A DNA stretch of 6,038 nucleotides from Rhodospirillales bacterium (GTDB taxonomy: Bacteria > Pseudomonadota > Alphaproteobacteria > Geminicoccales > Geminicoccaceae): contig SLRI01000548.1 of NCBI GenBank assembly GCA_007131045.1, positions 1 to 6,038 of the forward strand. The letters are read 5' to 3'. Both the position numbers and the translations under genes were made by a program. Under the pieces are notes generated by a model. That model worked only from the letters and a program-made list of their open reading frames with translations, was not told the origin of the DNA and did no database searches. Of the stretch, positions 5,392 through 6,038 are shown in pieces (the stretch's first letter is position 1; each line of letters opens with the position of its first letter).

Positions 5392-6038
5392 ATGACCAGC
5401 ACGCCCCTCCTCGACCAGATCAACGAGCCGCGCGACCTGCGCCGCTTGAAGCCCGCCTCGCTGCGGCAGTTCGCCGACGAACTCCGGCAGGAGACCATCG
5501 ACGCCGTCTCGGTGACCGGTGGGCATCTCGGCGCCGGGCTCGGCGTGGTCGAGCTCACGACGGCCATCCACTACGTCTTCGACACCCCCTACGACCGGCT
5601 GATCTGGGACGTCGGGCACCAGTGCTACCCGCACAAGATCCTCACCGGCAGGCGCGATCGGATCAGGACACTCCGCCAGCCGGGCGGGCTCTCGGGCTTC
5701 ACCAAGCGCGACGAGAGCGATTACGACCCGTTCGGCGCCGCGCACAGCTCGACCTCGATCTCGGCTGGGCTCGGCATGGCGATCGCGGCCCAACTCGACA
5801 GCCGTGAGCAGAACGTCATCGCGGTGATCGGCGACGGTGCCCTGAGCGCCGGCATGGCCTACGAGGCGATGAACAACGTCGGCGCCCTCAGGCAGCGGCT
5901 GATCATCATCCTCAACGACAACGACATGTCGATCGCCCCGCCGGTAGGCGCGATGAGCGCGTATTTGAGCCGCGTCGTCTCCAGCCACACCTATCGCAGC
6001 TTCCGCCACGTCGCCAAGCAGCTGACCCGGCATTTCCC
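5392..6038 (+). CDS. dxs: 1-deoxy-D-xylulose-5-phosphate synthase, 3' end outside window
   Basis: Dxs is the thiamine-diphosphate enzyme that joins pyruvate and glyceraldehyde 3-phosphate to make DXP, the entry and usually rate-limiting step of the MEP isoprenoid pathway. I translated 215 codons, about a third of the usual 620-640 residues. The sequence shows GGHLGAGLGVVELT (43-56, with His45), WDVGHQCYPHKILTGR (72-87, with His76), FGAAHSSTSISAGLGMA (114-130), the thiamine-diphosphate motif GDGALSAGMAYEAMNN (147-162) and ILNDNDMSIAPPVGAMSAYL (173-192), all closely matching the family. The ATG at 5392 gives the expected N-terminus (LLDQINEPRDLRRL). The 43-bp gap after ispA has no obvious Shine-Dalgarno sequence, so initiation may be weak or coupled. 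Placement after ispA puts two steps of isoprenoid synthesis under shared expression. Confidence 0.96.
   Translation, partial: MTSTPLLDQINEPRDLRRLKPASLRQFADELRQETIDAVSVTGGHLGAGLGVVELTTAIHYVFDTPYDRLIWDVGHQCYPHKILTGRRDRIRTLRQPGGLSGFTKRDESDYDPFGAAHSSTSISAGLGMAIAAQLDSREQNVIAVIGDGALSAGMAYEAMNNVGALRQRLIIILNDNDMSIAPPVGAMSAYLSRVVSSHTYRSFRHVAKQLTRHF

Noticed and set aside
4225..6033. Minus-strand open frame of 602 codons opposite the antitoxin, ispA and dxs
   Set aside because: It is antisense to three genes with conserved catalytic or DNA-binding motifs, and its translation has no recognisable domain.

Overview
The window is GC-rich throughout, with strong G/C at third codon positions. Its gene content fits an alphaproteobacterium, probably of the Rhodospirillales/Geminicoccales type; that placement is inferred from composition and from the histone-deacetylase-like/xseB/ispA/dxs gene order, not from a phylogeny. 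Six intact or window-truncated protein genes and one gene remnant are supported. No rRNA, tRNA, CRISPR array or insertion sequence was seen.

Left part, minus strand (1-2699): a TAXI-type TRAP transporter. The periplasmic solute-binding protein (2699 to 1758) is followed, after a 91-bp gap holding a GC-rich hairpin, by a fused DctQM-type membrane permease that runs off the left edge. Together they would form a secondary importer for an unidentified, probably organic-acid-like, solute.

Middle: a 169-bp divergent intergenic region (2700-2868) must carry the promoters for both directions.

Right part, plus strand (2869-6038): a tightly packed, probably co-transcribed cluster. It holds a zinc-dependent histone deacetylase-family hydrolase, xseB (small subunit of exonuclease VII), a solitary XRE-type antitoxin, ispA (farnesyl diphosphate synthase) and dxs (first enzyme of the MEP isoprenoid pathway, cut by the right edge). 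xseB-ispA-dxs is a classic bacterial neighbourhood, and the two isoprenoid genes supply precursors for quinones, carotenoids, hopanoids and undecaprenyl phosphate.

The most notable point is the stretch between xseB and ispA. The xseB reading frame, continued past its stop codon, spells the typical C-terminal tail of a HigB/RelE-like (Gp49-family) toxin. It ends in an ATGA overlap with the start of an intact HigA-like antitoxin. This looks like a toxin-antitoxin module that landed in the housekeeping operon and lost nearly all of its toxin, leaving an orphan DNA-binding antitoxin transcribed with exonuclease VII and isoprenoid genes. A second oddity is a 50-bp patch of about 40% GC, rich in rare codons, near the 3' end of ispA.
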